Numbered from the stretch's first letter, positions 54,659 to 64,000 are shown. The stretch is 64,000 bases of DNA from Pseudomonas sp. B21-015 (GCF_024749285.1 NZ_CP087196.1:5704001-5768000), one strand, 5' to 3'. The notes: generated by a model not told the origin, from the letters alone. Made by a program: numbers and translations.

Positions 54659-55456
54659 TCAGGGTTGATCGTTCTGCCACAGGTTGCGCAGGCTATCGAG
54701 ACGTTCCTGCTGAGTGATTCCCGGCAACGGTAGCTGGGGCATAGCATCGGGGTGCTGCAAGCGTAGCCATAACCAGCCATCGAGCACCGGGCGTTCGCTG
54801 AAACCCAGCGCCAGCCCTTCCTGCAGATGGGCCCACAAGCTGTTGTAGTCAGTCCCGGTGGATCGGCTCCAGCGCCAGGCATGTTGCTCCAGCAGGCAGG
54901 TTTGCAAGGAGTCTCGCTGACGCAGGCTGAGGTTTTCTTCGATGGCCAGCGGCCTGACGGCAAGCCGCGGATTGAGCAACTGCTGCCAGCCCGGACAGCC
55001 AATGGCTCGATCGGCCCAGGTGCCTCCGAACCAGCGCAACTGGTCGATCGGACCGAGCCAGCGACTCAGCTCCAGCGCGTCGCAGGCATCAAAAAAGTAA
55101 CTTGCCGCTTGAGGGTTGTAGTAGCTCAGCAAGGCCCGGTGATGCAGACCGAAGGTGACTGTGAGCATGCGTCGCAAATGCTCCAGCAACTGCGATGGCG
55201 GTGCTTCACTGACCAGCAGCAACCCACTCCAGATGTGCGGCTCACTTGAGTACAGCTCGGCGAGTGCCGGGCACTCGCGAAGGTCGACCAACGCCGGCCC
55301 GCGCTCACGCAACGGGTGAAACTCGGTGCTTTCGAACAGCCAGAACCATCGGGCATGAGCGAACTGTTGCCGCAGCATCACACCGGCCCCAGGCACGCCC
55401 GGTATATCGAGCAACAGCCATTGCGGGGTCGAGTCGGGCGCCTGAGCGGCGATCAT
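54659..55456 (-). CDS. DUF4123 type VI secretion adaptor
   Basis: A 265-residue DUF4123 protein, the adaptor (TEC/Tap) class that loads effectors onto VgrG. The WLLLDIPG start, ALVDLRECPAL and LLSYYNPQAASYFFDAC segments fit. The start at 55456 overlaps the vgrG stop (ATGA), so the two are coupled; a longer upstream frame lies within vgrG. Normally the effector gene follows; here the adaptor is the last gene and the MATE gene comes in from the other side. Confidence 0.85.
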   Translation of the reverse strand: MIAAQAPDSTPQWLLLDIPGVPGAGVMLRQQFAHARWFWLFESTEFHPLRERGPALVDLRECPALAELYSSEPHIWSGLLLVSEAPPSQLLEHLRRMLTVTFGLHHRALLSYYNPQAASYFFDACDALELSRWLGPIDQLRWFGGTWADRAIGCPGWQQLLNPRLAVRPLAIEENLSLRQRDSLQTCLLEQHAWRWSRSTGTDYNSLWAHLQEGLALGFSERPVLDGWLWLRLQHPDAMPQLPLPGITQQERLDSLRNLWQNDQP

Positions 55457-56775
55457 GCCGCACCGCTCTGGCCGAGCTGCGCCGCTGCCCGGCACGTGCA
55501 AAAGGATTGCGCGCAATGACTGAAACTGCCCCCGCCCGGCAGCAGGCACAGAAGCACCAAAGGTTCGCTCGATTGCAGTAAACCCAATAAACCATCGACC
55601 GCGCGGCTGGCTTCAGTCGTCGAGGCGGATAGCAGGTCGGGTAGGGCTGGCTCTGCGCTGGACGGTGGTCGGGGAAGAAATCCGCTGATCAAGGGTTGAT
55701 CCGGATCGCCTTCGATAAAACTCACCAGCACCTGCGTGCCTTCACTCAACGGCATGGCTCCTGCGCTTTCCAGCTCGGGAGCCAACGGCAACCAGCAGTG
55801 GCTGGGGGCTGCGCCTTCGCCCTGATAAAGCCAGTCAAACTGCACGGCAACCGGCCTGGATGGATCGGGGCGAGGCTCACTGACGTTGACTACCCACGCC
55901 CGCTGCAAGCTGTGCATTCTGGGTTTCACACCCGCATAAGCCGCCACGAAAGGCACTTCCTGCGCAATGGCGCGCAACTGATTGCTATAAGACCCCCCCG
56001 GTTCCTGTCCTCCCTGATGCCCGACATGGGTCAACAGCCAGAGACGATTCAAGTCCGCGCAAGGATGGCCGGACAACGGCATCAGCTGACCGCTGCGCAG
56101 CGTCGCCAGGTTCGTCTGGCCTTCAGCAATCTGCCCGCAGCCGTGAAGCTTGAACGGGTGCCCCCCCGGCCGTTCGCTCTCACCCTCGAAGACGCTCTCT
56201 TCGCCACGGTGAAACGGCCCCAGGCCATCACCGAAAACCAGGCAGTGCCCGTGCACGCGGTGCTCGAAATAGTAATGAAGCCGTTCCTGGGCGCACAGAC
56301 GCTGGAGAAATTGCAGGTCCGATTCCCGGTACTGCGTGCAGAAATCACGGGGTGGGTAATCGCCGCTCAACTCGAAGCGACGATCCTTGCCGGCAATGCC
56401 GTGCTCCTTGAGCACCTGAGCGAGAATCTGCGGCACCGAGCGATTGCTGAAGATTCGCTGATTGAAGCGCTGGGCCAGACACGCCAGCCTGGGTCCCAGA
56501 TGCACACGGCAAAGCCTGGGTTCGTCGCCATGGCCGGGTTGAGCGAGGCCAAGCAACTGCCCGTGAATACCCTCCCCCGGCGGCCCGAAGTGCAAAAAGG
56601 CCGAACGGTACAGCAGGCTAGCAAGGTCCAGCGTCGGGTCATCGTTCAGCAGATCCACGTCGAACACAAAAGGCTCGCTGATGGCTTCACTACCGGTAAA
56701 GGCCAAGACCTCAAAGGAGTCGGGCAGACCCGCTATATCCAGACGAAATGACGGCTCGTTGACTGGATCGAACAT
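55453..56775 (-). CDS. vgrG: Type VI secretion spike protein VgrG, short form
   Basis: A 440-residue VgrG. The gp27-like region (about 1-300) includes CTQYRESDLQFLQRLCAQE and LHYYFEH, followed by an OB/gp5-like domain ending FIEGDPDQPLISGF. It then ends in a cysteine-rich tail (CAQSFCTCRAAAQL) without the long beta-helix repeats of standard ~650-residue VgrGs. It is part of the puncturing tip. No structural T6SS genes are in the window, so it is an orphan vgrG. Confidence 0.85.
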   Translation of the reverse strand: MFDPVNEPSFRLDIAGLPDSFEVLAFTGSEAISEPFVFDVDLLNDDPTLDLASLLYRSAFLHFGPPGEGIHGQLLGLAQPGHGDEPRLCRVHLGPRLACLAQRFNQRIFSNRSVPQILAQVLKEHGIAGKDRRFELSGDYPPRDFCTQYRESDLQFLQRLCAQERLHYYFEHRVHGHCLVFGDGLGPFHRGEESVFEGESERPGGHPFKLHGCGQIAEGQTNLATLRSGQLMPLSGHPCADLNRLWLLTHVGHQGGQEPGGSYSNQLRAIAQEVPFVAAYAGVKPRMHSLQRAWVVNVSEPRPDPSRPVAVQFDWLYQGEGAAPSHCWLPLAPELESAGAMPLSEGTQVLVSFIEGDPDQPLISGFLPRPPSSAEPALPDLLSASTTEASRAVDGLLGLLQSSEPLVLLCLLPGGGSFSHCAQSFCTCRAAAQLGQSGAA

Positions 56776-56948
56776 CGGCGATTCTCTACAGGAGGGGCGG
56801 CTGGGGATTCTCGCTGAGAGACATGGCCGAGTAGAGTGCCGAAGTACAACTTAGGAAATGACCTACGTGAAAAGAAGACCACATCGCTTGGATTGCTAGG
56901 AATGTGGGTCATTTCGCGTGAAAAAAGAGAAGCCCCGCACCAGGTCAT

Positions 56949-56982
56949 CTGAAATTTCCGCAACGTACGGAGAATTTTCAGA
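56949..56982 (-). terminator. Possible terminator after speA
   Basis: An imperfect stem TCTGAAA...CCG / CGG...TTTTCAGA lies 26 bases past the speA stop. It has no strong T run, so this is weak. Confidence 0.4.
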
Positions 56983-57008
56983 CAACCCGATGGGCGCAGC
57001 GCCTTACC

Positions 57009-58922
57009 TCAAGAAGACAGGTAAGACGAACGGGTCAGGCCCAGACGCAAGGCATCGAGGAACTGGGTGCGCTCGGCGGCGCTGATGCGGGCACTGGCGC
57101 ACTTGTCGCGGTAGTGGGTCATCAGCTCTTCCGGCGACAAGTGCACGTAACGCAGCATGTCTTCGATGGTGTCGTGGGTTTCGATACCGGCGTGGTACAC
57201 ACTGCCGTCGGCGTTCTGGTAGATGTTCACCGAGTCGGTGTCACCGAACAGGTTGTGCATGTCGCCGAGAATTTCCTGGTAGGCACCCACCAGGAAGATC
57301 CCCAGCAGATAGTCTTCGCCTTCGTTCAGACCATGCACCGGCAAGCTGGTCTCGATGCTCTGCTCGTCGACGTATTGCTTGATCTTGCCGTCGGAGTCGC
57401 AGGTCAGGTCTTGCAGCACCGCACGGCGCAGCGGCTCTTCGTCGAGACGGTGCAGCGGCAGGATCGGCAGGACCTGGCCGATGGCCCAGGTATCCGGCAG
57501 GCTCTGGAATACCGAGAAGTTGCAGATGTACTTGTCGGCCAGCTTGTCGTTGAGTTCGTCGAGCACCTGACGGTGGGAACGCTGACGGGCCTTCAAGGAG
57601 TTGTGTAGACGACGGCACACGGCGAAGTAGCATTGCTCGGCCAGGGCTTTTTGCGCCAGGGTCAGCTTGCCATCGGCGTATTGAGTGGCCACGTCGCTCA
57701 TGTAGTGCGTGGCGCGCCAGTAGGTCTCGGTAACCATTTCAATGTCGGTCGGACCGAGCAGGTCAACCAGCCACTGCACGGTTTCCGGCAGCTCTTCCTT
57801 GTTATCGATCTTCGGCACGTCGTCGTTGTGTTTCTCGACGTCGGTCACCTGCACCACCAGCATGGCGTGGTGGGCGGTCAGGGAGCGGCCGCTTTCAGAG
57901 AAGATGTTCGGGTGCGGCAGGCTCTGCGCGTCGCAGAATTCCTTGAGCATCCCGACCACGACACCGGCGTAATCGTCCATGTCGTAGTTGATCGAACTGG
58001 CGTTACGCGAGTGAGTACCGTCGTAGTCGACACCCAGGCCGCCACCGACGTCGATGTGGTCCACCGGCAGGCCGAGGTTGCGTAGCTCGCCATAGTAACG
58101 GATCGCTTCCTTGAAACCGTGCTGGTAGTCCGCCAGGTTGGCGATCTGCGAACCCATGTGAAAGTGCAGCAGGCGAATGCCCTGGTCCAGACCCGCAGCG
58201 CGGAAACGATCGACCACCGACAGCAGCTGCGCCGCCGACAGGCCGAACTTGGATTTTTCGCCACCGGTGTCTGCCCACTTGCTCGACGCCAGGGACGACA
58301 GACGCACGCGCAGGCCGACCTGCGGCTTGACCTTGAGCGCCGCCGCTTCTTCGATCACCAGACCGACTTCGGATTCTTTCTCGATGACGATGAACACGTT
58401 GTGACCGAGCTTCTGGCCCATCAACGCCAGACGGATGAACTCGCGGTCCTTGTAACCGTTGCAGACGATGGTGCCGCCCTTCGGCGCCAGCGCCAGTACC
58501 GCCAACAGCTCAGGCTTGGAGCCAGCTTCCAGACCGATCGATACGTTCTGGGTGGCGATGATGTTTTCGATCACCGCTTCCTGCTGGTTGACCTTGATCG
58601 GGTACAGCGCGGTGTACTTGCTCTGGTATTCCAGACGCTCGATGTTGGCGTCGAACGCACCGGTCAGCTGACGCACGCGGTCTTGCAGAATGTCGGGGAA
58701 GCGCACCAGCAACGGCAAGGACAAACCGCTTTTGCGCAGTTGGTCGACTTGCTCGAACAGGTCGATAGGCGAACTGGTCGGGCCGTTCGGACGAACTTCG
58801 ACGCGACCGGCGTCATTGATCGCGAAATACCCGGCCCCCCAATGGCGAATCCCATAAACACTGCGGCTGTCCGCAACTGTCCATTGGCTGCCATCGTCTT
58901 TGCGTGTGCGTCTTACGGACAT
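57009..58922 (-). CDS. speA: Biosynthetic arginine decarboxylase
   Basis: A 637-residue PLP enzyme of fold type III converting arginine to agmatine for putrescine synthesis. The PLP lysine lies in YPIKVNQQ (about residue 113). [20 protein letters not shown] and the dimer-site Cys in CDSDGKI are also present. The length is standard for SpeA. The start has an AGGGG site. This and the following four genes match P. aeruginosa PA4839-PA4843 in order. Confidence 0.95.
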   Translation of the reverse strand: MSVRRTRKDDGSQWTVADSRSVYGIRHWGAGYFAINDAGRVEVRPNGPTSSPIDLFEQVDQLRKSGLSLPLLVRFPDILQDRVRQLTGAFDANIERLEYQSKYTALYPIKVNQQEAVIENIIATQNVSIGLEAGSKPELLAVLALAPKGGTIVCNGYKDREFIRLALMGQKLGHNVFIVIEKESEVGLVIEEAAALKVKPQVGLRVRLSSLASSKWADTGGEKSKFGLSAAQLLSVVDRFRAAGLDQGIRLLHFHMGSQIANLADYQHGFKEAIRYYGELRNLGLPVDHIDVGGGLGVDYDGTHSRNASSINYDMDDYAGVVVGMLKEFCDAQSLPHPNIFSESGRSLTAHHAMLVVQVTDVEKHNDDVPKIDNKEELPETVQWLVDLLGPTDIEMVTETYWRATHYMSDVATQYADGKLTLAQKALAEQCYFAVCRRLHNSLKARQRSHRQVLDELNDKLADKYICNFSVFQSLPDTWAIGQVLPILPLHRLDEEPLRRAVLQDLTCDSDGKIKQYVDEQSIETSLPVHGLNEGEDYLLGIFLVGAYQEILGDMHNLFGDTDSVNIYQNADGSVYHAGIETHDTIEDMLRYVHLSPEELMTHYRDKCASARISAAERTQFLDALRLGLTRSSYLSS

Positions 58923-59001
58923 CGAAGTCCCCTATAAAGAAGTCATAGAGCGTCGCCTTGAGTTCAGGCCGGCGCAGTCTAAAGAATGAAAATGACGGTT
59001 C

Positions 59002-59028
59002 GTCAACGAGGGGGTAGACCTCGTTGAC
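59002..59028. repeat. Hairpin upstream of speA
   Basis: GTCAACGAGG (59002-59011) pairs perfectly with CCTCGTTGAC (59019-59028) around a 7-base loop. It lies 80 bases before speA and could be part of its leader or a terminator of the gene upstream. Confidence 0.55.
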
Positions 59029-59060
59029 CGCAGTGAGTTTAGAAACCGGTCATGAACAGG

Positions 59061-59140
59061 CTCTGTGAAAACCATGGAGACGACGCCAGGCCAAAATGAA
59101 AAATCAGGACTGGATCAAGCCGCGGGTGGTTTTCACAGAG
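59061..59140. mobile_element. Possible MITE: 80 bases with 14-base terminal inverted repeats
   Basis: CTCTGTGAAAACCA (59061-59074) is a perfect complement of TGGTTTTCACAGAG (59127-59140). There is no coding capacity and no clear target duplication. It abuts the sui1-like stop codon. Confidence 0.4.
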
Positions 59141-59144
59141 GCTG

Positions 59145-59516
59145 CTAGCCGCCGGACTTCTTCGCCTTGAAACCGTGTTTGATCAGCTCAGCCAAGAGTA
59201 GCTCGACATGATCGCCCTGGATTTCGATGATCCCGTCTTTCAACGCCCCACCGGTCCCGCAACGTTTCTTCAACGTGGTGGCCAGTTCCTTGAGTGCGTC
59301 TTCGGCCAACGGCACGCCGGTGATGGTAGTCACCGTCTTGCCGCCACGGCCCTTGCTTTCGCGACGCACGCGAGCGATGCCGTCGCCGGCCGGGATGACG
59401 GTTTGTTTGCAGATGCAGGCATCCACCGGTTGACGGCAATCGGGGCAATGACGACCTGCGTCGGTGGAAAATACCAGGCCACCAAGGGCGGCGAAGGATG
59501 CGGCTTTTTTGGCCAC
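59145..59516 (-). CDS. Sui1/YciH-family translation factor
   Basis: A 123-residue eIF1-like protein. A short N-terminal part with CPDCRQPVDACIC could bind zinc, and the Sui1 domain covers about 50-120 (KGRGGKTVTTITG, KKRCGTGGALKDG, IEIQGDH). A GTG start at 59516 is chosen because it follows AGAGGA and family members begin with (M/V)AKKAASFAALGG. It may act at translation initiation. Confidence 0.88.
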   Translation of the reverse strand: MAKKAASFAALGGLVFSTDAGRHCPDCRQPVDACICKQTVIPAGDGIARVRRESKGRGGKTVTTITGVPLAEDALKELATTLKKRCGTGGALKDGIIEIQGDHVELLLAELIKHGFKAKKSGG

Positions 59517-59644
59517 CGGCAATCCTCTTGGGAGGACAAAGACTGGTCGCGGCAACTGAGTGCCATCGACCGCGAAGCCCCACTCAGGCAGGGGCAGCGC
59601 TACTGAAACGGAAAACCCGGTGTAGGAGCTGACGAGTGCAACGA

Positions 59645-59696
59645 GGCTGCGATCTTTTGATTTTGACTCAAAAGCTAAAGTCAAAAGATCGCAGCC
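59645..59696. repeat. Inverted repeat with GATCGCAGCC ends
   Basis: GGCTGCGATCTTTTGA (59645-59660) faces TCAAAAGATCGCAGCC (59681-59696). It sits between the NUDIX and sui1-like genes and can act as a terminator. Confidence 0.75.
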
Positions 59697-59793
59697 GCGG
59701 CAGCTCTTACAACAAGCATTACCGGTTCAGCTTGAAAAGGTCGCGCAGTGTAACGGCAAAAAGCCGACTTGCTAAGAGCCAATCGGCGCCAAT

Positions 59794-60363
59794 TTACAGC
59801 TCTTTTGCGACGTTCTCCCCTTGGGCACGAAGATAGCGCTTCAAGGCCGCCAGAGAGTCCGGGCAATAAGGCTTCTGCGTGATTTCCAGCAGAACCTGAT
59901 CGATCGGGATGAAGCGCGCTTCAAGCACTTCTTCCGGCTGCAGGATCAACGGGCCATCCCACACCGCCGAAAACGCCGAACACCAGAGCCGGTTGCCGGT
60001 GTCCTCGAAGAAAAAGTGATCATGGGCGCTCAGTTCCACACCGCTCACACCCAGCTCTTCTTCCAGCTCACGGGCCGCCGATTCGGCGTAGGTCTCGGTA
60101 GCCAGCACCATGCCGCCGGCCGCCACGTCCCAATAACCGGGATATATCGCTTTGCTCAGGGTACGCCGGTGCACGCACAGCTCACCGGCAGAATTGAACA
60201 GCATGATGTAGGTGCCGCGCCCGATCAGCCCTCGTTCACGCAGGTCGGAGCGGACCAGTGCGCCGAGCAGGTTGTCCTGCTCGTCGACCCAGGCGATCTG
60301 CTCGGCATCCGAGGCCGCACGGTGGGCGGCCTCCCGCATGCTATCGACGGAGTTATCGACCAT
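59794..60363 (-). CDS. NUDIX hydrolase
   Basis: A 189-residue protein with a complete Nudix box GMVLATETYAESAARELEEE followed by LG. It most resembles the YfcD/IPP-isomerase-like class. It hydrolyses a nucleotide diphosphate derivative; the substrate is unknown. It follows the DUF2333 gene by 3 bases, so it is co-transcribed with it. Confidence 0.9.
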   Translation of the reverse strand: MVDNSVDSMREAAHRAASDAEQIAWVDEQDNLLGALVRSDLRERGLIGRGTYIMLFNSAGELCVHRRTLSKAIYPGYWDVAAGGMVLATETYAESAARELEEELGVSGVELSAHDHFFFEDTGNRLWCSAFSAVWDGPLILQPEEVLEARFIPIDQVLLEITQKPYCPDSLAALKRYLRAQGENVAKEL

Positions 60364-60366
60364 GAC

Positions 60367-61434
60367 TCAGCCCTGATTGAGCAACTGACGCAAATCGATC
60401 ACCGCGGCGTTGGCCCGGGAGATGTAATTGGCCATGACCAGCGAGTGGTTGGCCAGCACGCCGAAGCCGCTGCCGTTGAGGATCATCGGGCTCCAGACCG
60501 GCTCTTGCGAGGCCTCCAGCTCACGGATGATCTGGCGCACGCTGACCGTGGCGTTTTTCTTCGCCAACACATCGGCGAAGTCGACTTCGATGGCGCGCAG
60601 CAGGTGGGACAAGGCCCAGGCCTGACCGCGGGCCTCGTAGAACACGTTATCGATCTGCATCCACGGGGTTTCGACGACTTCTTCATCAACCTGCGGCACT
60701 TGACCGAGCGCCGGGACTTCGGTTTTCAGCGCGGTGTTGAGCTTGACCCGGCCTACGCTGGCCGACAGCCGTTGCGACAGCGAACCCAAACGGGTTCCCA
60801 CATCACCCAGCCAGTTGTTCAGGTTGTCGGCGCGGGCATAGAACAGCGCGCTTTTCTGGTCAGCCCCCGACAGACGTGCCTGATAGCGGCTCAGGGAATT
60901 GATGCCTTCCTGATACTCGGACTCACTGGACGGCAGCACCCAGCTCTTGTTGTCGAAGTTGAAACGCGGCTCGGCCTTGGCCAGGTCGGCGTCTTCGGCG
61001 GACTGCGACTGGGAACGGGCGAAGTCTTTGCGCAACGCACGACTCAGGTCGCGAACCTGGACCAGCACGCCATATTCCCAGCTCGGCATGTTGTCCATCC
61101 ACAGGCCCGGCGGAAAGCGGTCGTTGGAAATATAGCCACCCGGTTTGGTCAGCAGGGTACCGGCAACCGTCTTGAGGGTTTCCACCGTGGTGTAACCCAC
61201 GACCATCTGCTTGCCTTCTTTTTCGGCCGCCATCTGGGCATTCTGCTGAACCGGGAACAATGCGGGCTCCTGGCTCCAGTACCAGCCCAGCGCGATAGCC
61301 ACCAGCAGGTAAAGGCCAGTCAGAGTGGCCAGCGCCCGGCTGAACAACAGGCCGCCCAAATAACTGCGGGTGGCCGATTTCGGTTCAGCGGCACGTTCAG
61401 GCGCGCTGCCCGTGCGGTTCTTCCAGTCCAGCAT
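60367..61434 (-). CDS. DUF2333 membrane protein
   Basis: A 355-residue protein with one N-terminal membrane helix (about 33-53), then a large periplasmic-type domain. DUF2333 fits by its PALFPVQQNAQMAAEKEGKQ and LPSSESEYQEGINSLSRYQAR segments. Function is unknown. It forms a pair with the NUDIX gene. Confidence 0.85.
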   Translation of the reverse strand: MLDWKNRTGSAPERAAEPKSATRSYLGGLLFSRALATLTGLYLLVAIALGWYWSQEPALFPVQQNAQMAAEKEGKQMVVGYTTVETLKTVAGTLLTKPGGYISNDRFPPGLWMDNMPSWEYGVLVQVRDLSRALRKDFARSQSQSAEDADLAKAEPRFNFDNKSWVLPSSESEYQEGINSLSRYQARLSGADQKSALFYARADNLNNWLGDVGTRLGSLSQRLSASVGRVKLNTALKTEVPALGQVPQVDEEVVETPWMQIDNVFYEARGQAWALSHLLRAIEVDFADVLAKKNATVSVRQIIRELEASQEPVWSPMILNGSGFGVLANHSLVMANYISRANAAVIDLRQLLNQG

Positions 61435-61750
61435 GGCGGTATCCTTTCAATCACTTGAGTTCATCGGTTCGACCACAACCCTACGCCATCGTGCCTCATT
61501 TTGCCGCGCATTAATCCGCGCGGAGCACTGAGCCAGTGCAATCGCATGGTCGATGCGCCACTATAAATGAAGCACGCCCCTTGTAGCAGCTGGCGAAGCC
61601 TGCTGCTACACGGCTATCCGACCAGTCGGTCGGGAACTGAATGAAGTCGCTTTGCAGATTATTGACGTACGACACTCATGCAATCGAAAAGAGGTGCTAG
61701 CATAGAGCCATCAGTCGATCTCAGCATGCACCCTAACTAGTAGTCAGGAT
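61435..61750 (+). promoter_or_regulatory. Upstream region of gcbA
   Basis: 316 bases without a gene. A 9-base-arm hairpin, TGTAGCAGC/GCTGCTACA (61580-61608), looks like a dispersed repeat. A TGCTAGCAT extended -10 lies near 61695-61703. Confidence 0.4.
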
Positions 61751-63421
61751 ATGACCGAGCCAGAAGACCCCAGCCGTGAGCGCCTCAAGCACCACTTTGC
61801 CCAGCGGGTAATTCATCAGGCGCGTCAGATTCTTGAAATATGGCAACGCCTGCAACGCAACGAATGGTCCACCACCGACTTGTCGGAGCTGAGTGAGGCC
61901 AACCTGCGCCTGCTGCGTTTTGCCGAACGCTTCGAACAACCGGAACACACCCAGCTGGCACGCCACATCGGCCAGTCACTGGAAGCGGTGGATGCTAACC
62001 GCGGACGCCTGAGCAGCGGACTGATCACTGACCTTAATCGCCTGATGCAGCGCTTGTCCCGCACGGGCCTGCGCCATGGCGATCAATTCGAACAAACCTT
62101 CCTGCCGCCGCTGCGCAAACCGATCTACGTGATGCTGCAGGATCACGACCGGGCCGAGCGGCTGGCCAAGCAACTTGAATTCTTCGGGCTCAGCGCTCAA
62201 TCCCTCGACAGTGTCGCCGCGTTCCGCGCCTCGATGGTCGAGCGTTTGCCGGCGGCGATTGTCATGGATGTCGACTTCAGTGGTGCCGGCATCGGCCTGA
62301 AACTGGCGGCCGAAGCCCAGATCGGTCTGGATGAACCGTTACCGCTACTTTTCTTCAGCCTGCACGAAACCGATACCCCGACCCGCCTCGCCGCCGTGCG
62401 CGCCGGCGGCCAGGAGTTTCTCACCGGCACCCTCGAAGCCTCGAGCCTGCTGGAAAAGATCGAAGTCCTGACCTGCGTCGCCCAGTACGAACCTTATAAA
62501 GTGCTGATCATCGACGACTCCCGCGCCCAGGCCTTGCACACCGAGCGTCTGCTCAATAGCGCCGGGATCGTCACGCGAACCTTGATCGAACCGATCCACG
62601 CCATGGCCGAACTGGCGGATTTCCAGCCGGACCTGATCATCCTCGACATGTACATGCCAGCCTGCACCGGTACTGAACTGGCCAAGGTGATCCGGCACAA
62701 CGACCGCTATGTCAGCGTGCCGATCATTTATCTGTCGGCCGAAGACGATCTGGACAAGCAGCTCGACGCCATGAGCGAGGGCGGCGACGACTTCCTGACC
62801 AAGCCAATCAAGCCACGGCACCTGATCACCACCGTGCGCAACCGCGCGGCGCGGGCGCGCAATTTGAAAGCGCGGATGGTTCGCGACAGCCTGACCGGTT
62901 TGTACAACCACACCCATATTTTGCAATTGCTCGAAGATTGTTCATTCCGCGCCCGTCGCGAGAACAAGCCACTGAGCTTTGCGATGCTCGACATCGACCA
63001 CTTCAAACGGGTCAACGACAGCCACGGCCATCCCATGGGCGACCGGGTGATCAAGAGCCTGGCGCTGTTCCTCAAGCAACGGTTGCGCAAGACCGACTTC
63101 ATCGGCCGCTACGGCGGTGAAGAGTTCGCCATCGTCATGCCGGACACCGATATCGAATCGGCCTGCAAGGTGCTCGATGAGATCCGCCAGCGCTTTGCCG
63201 AGATTCACTACCCCGCTCAGCCCCAGGACCTCTGGTGCACCTTCAGCGCCGGCGTCGTCGATCTGCGCGAAGACTCCGACAGCCTGCTGATGGCCAGCCA
63301 GGCGGACGAGGCGCTGTACCGCGCCAAGAACGCGGGACGCAACCGTGTGCAAGCCGCGCGGGAGTCAAAGCAAAGTGCCACTTTTTCATCGGAATCGACC
63401 GATTCGGTCATAACCCTGTAA
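61751..63421 (+). CDS. gcbA: Diguanylate cyclase with receiver domains
   Basis: A 556-residue protein. An N-terminal helical part (about 1-110) is followed by a degenerate receiver (120-245), a second, intact-looking receiver (250-370; Asp299 in ILDMYMPAC, and LTKPIKP), then GGDEF (385-540). The active site is GGEEF at 455-459, with RKTD (446-449) as the inhibitory I-site. It makes c-di-GMP from GTP in the cytosol. The match to GcbA (PA4843), which promotes surface attachment, is by architecture and synteny with speA and ctpL. Confidence 0.9.
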   Translation: MTEPEDPSRERLKHHFAQRVIHQARQILEIWQRLQRNEWSTTDLSELSEANLRLLRFAERFEQPEHTQLARHIGQSLEAVDANRGRLSSGLITDLNRLMQRLSRTGLRHGDQFEQTFLPPLRKPIYVMLQDHDRAERLAKQLEFFGLSAQSLDSVAAFRASMVERLPAAIVMDVDFSGAGIGLKLAAEAQIGLDEPLPLLFFSLHETDTPTRLAAVRAGGQEFLTGTLEASSLLEKIEVLTCVAQYEPYKVLIIDDSRAQALHTERLLNSAGIVTRTLIEPIHAMAELADFQPDLIILDMYMPACTGTELAKVIRHNDRYVSVPIIYLSAEDDLDKQLDAMSEGGDDFLTKPIKPRHLITTVRNRAARARNLKARMVRDSLTGLYNHTHILQLLEDCSFRARRENKPLSFAMLDIDHFKRVNDSHGHPMGDRVIKSLALFLKQRLRKTDFIGRYGGEEFAIVMPDTDIESACKVLDEIRQRFAEIHYPAQPQDLWCTFSAGVVDLREDSDSLLMASQADEALYRAKNAGRNRVQAARESKQSATFSSESTDSVITL

Positions 63422-63472
63422 CAAAAACGCAATAACTTCAGGCACTTACCATTCTGCCGTTGGTAGACCACG

Positions 63473-64000
63473 ATGCGCCTGAAGCTGCTGACCAATCTCA
63501 ATACCCTCCTTCTGGTCGCCGTGTGCGTGGCCCTCGGCGTCACCCTCTGGTGGTCGCAAAAGGCCCTGGAACGCCCCTATCTGTTAATGGAGCACTACCT
63601 GGGCCTGTCTCAGCAGTTTCAAAATGAAGTGGCGCGCAACGTTGAGGATTACCTGGCCAGCGGCGATGCCTTGCGCCTGAGCAGCGCCAGCCAGGCCATC
63701 GACAGCCTGCAAAAGGAGCTCGGCGAGTTGCCGCCCCCCTTGGCTGACACCTTGCGGCCCAGCCTGTCGAGCCTGGATGAGTTCAGCAAGACGGACCTGT
63801 TGGCCGCTGGCAAACTCGCCGGCGATCCACAGGCCCTGCTGCTGCAAGCTGAACGCGAGCTCGGCGCCAGCCTCGATCAGCTCAGCCAGTACGCCAGTGG
63901 CAACGCAGCGTATCTTGCGCCCTTGCTCGCCGCCTCCCAGCATCTGGGCAAGCTGTCTCTGGCCCGGGACAAACTGGTCAGCAGCGGACGCAGCGAACTG
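63473..64000 (+). CDS. ctpL: Methyl-accepting chemotaxis protein CtpL-like, 5' part
   Basis: The first 176 residues of a gene running off the window. There is an N-terminal membrane helix (about 8-26), followed by a helical periplasmic domain (LMEHYLGLSQQFQNEV...). In P. aeruginosa the gene after gcbA is ctpL, a phosphate-responsive chemoreceptor, and the N-terminus fits. No HAMP or signalling domain is visible yet. Confidence 0.72.
   Translation, partial: MRLKLLTNLNTLLLVAVCVALGVTLWWSQKALERPYLLMEHYLGLSQQFQNEVARNVEDYLASGDALRLSSASQAIDSLQKELGELPPPLADTLRPSLSSLDEFSKTDLLAAGKLAGDPQALLLQAERELGASLDQLSQYASGNAAYLAPLLAASQHLGKLSLARDKLVSSGRSEL

Noticed and set aside
53270..54733. 487-codon alternative frame over the MATE gene
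   Set aside because: Arg/Gly/Pro-rich frame-shifted reading of a clear 12-helix transporter.

Overview
The window looks like chromosomal DNA of a member of the Pseudomonas fluorescens group. It is GC-rich and densely coded. Many intergenic gaps carry the group's inverted REP doublets (GTGGGAGCGGGCTTGCCCGCGA type), and the gene neighbourhoods match several P. aeruginosa blocks as I remember them (bauC-bauA-bauR, the 8-oxoguanine/adenine deaminase block, cueR-RIO kinase-thiolase-FabG, the Tad/Ppr pilus block, and speA-gcbA-ctpL). No database could be searched, so names rest on motifs, family knowledge and synteny.

Positions 1-5.7 kb: a strong minus-strand promoter and untranslated leader at the left edge look like the start of an rRNA or tRNA operon lying outside the window. 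Next comes beta-alanine catabolism (bauC and bauA on minus, the LysR regulator bauR divergent), a RutR-like TetR regulator and an IMPACT-family protein. Positions 6.3-16.3 kb form a nucleobase island: a two-permease nucleoside/purine ABC importer, a MerR regulator with an SDR, 8-oxoguanine deaminase, a BMP-type binding protein, a 2OG-Fe(II) oxygenase and an adenine deaminase. Together they would import purines and deaminate them, and the beta-alanine genes next door would take the pyrimidine breakdown product.

Positions 16.4-22.7 kb hold transporters and regulators (MFS, ArsR-like, LysR with a divergent alcohol dehydrogenase, Bcr/CflA). Positions 22.8-26.5 kb are a copper homeostasis set: copZ, a small exported protein, copA and cueR, with CueR-type operators in front of both copZ and copA. 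Positions 26.6-35.7 kb contain a RIO kinase, a chemoreceptor with a sigma-28 promoter, an AraC regulator and BASS transporter pair, and a thiolase/FabG/MaoC fatty-acid set.

Positions 35.7-50.1 kb are a Tad (Flp) pilus locus: a lone receiver protein, flp, rcpC, tadZ, tadA, tadB, tadC, then pprB, fppA, a TadE-like pseudopilin, pprA and tadG. No secretin gene (rcpA) lies between rcpC and tadZ; a 23-codon ORF sits there instead. No tadD follows tadC, where a DUF6124 gene and about 0.7 kb of repeats are found. The locus therefore looks deleted and rearranged.

Positions 50.2-57 kb: two tandem DUF4136 lipoproteins, cmoM, a MazG-like protein, a small membrane protein, a MATE exporter, and a type VI secretion remnant or mini-module (short VgrG plus DUF4123 adaptor with no effector gene). 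Positions 57-64 kb: speA, a Sui1/YciH protein, a NUDIX hydrolase, a DUF2333 protein, the diguanylate cyclase gcbA and the 5' part of a ctpL-like chemoreceptor that runs off the window.
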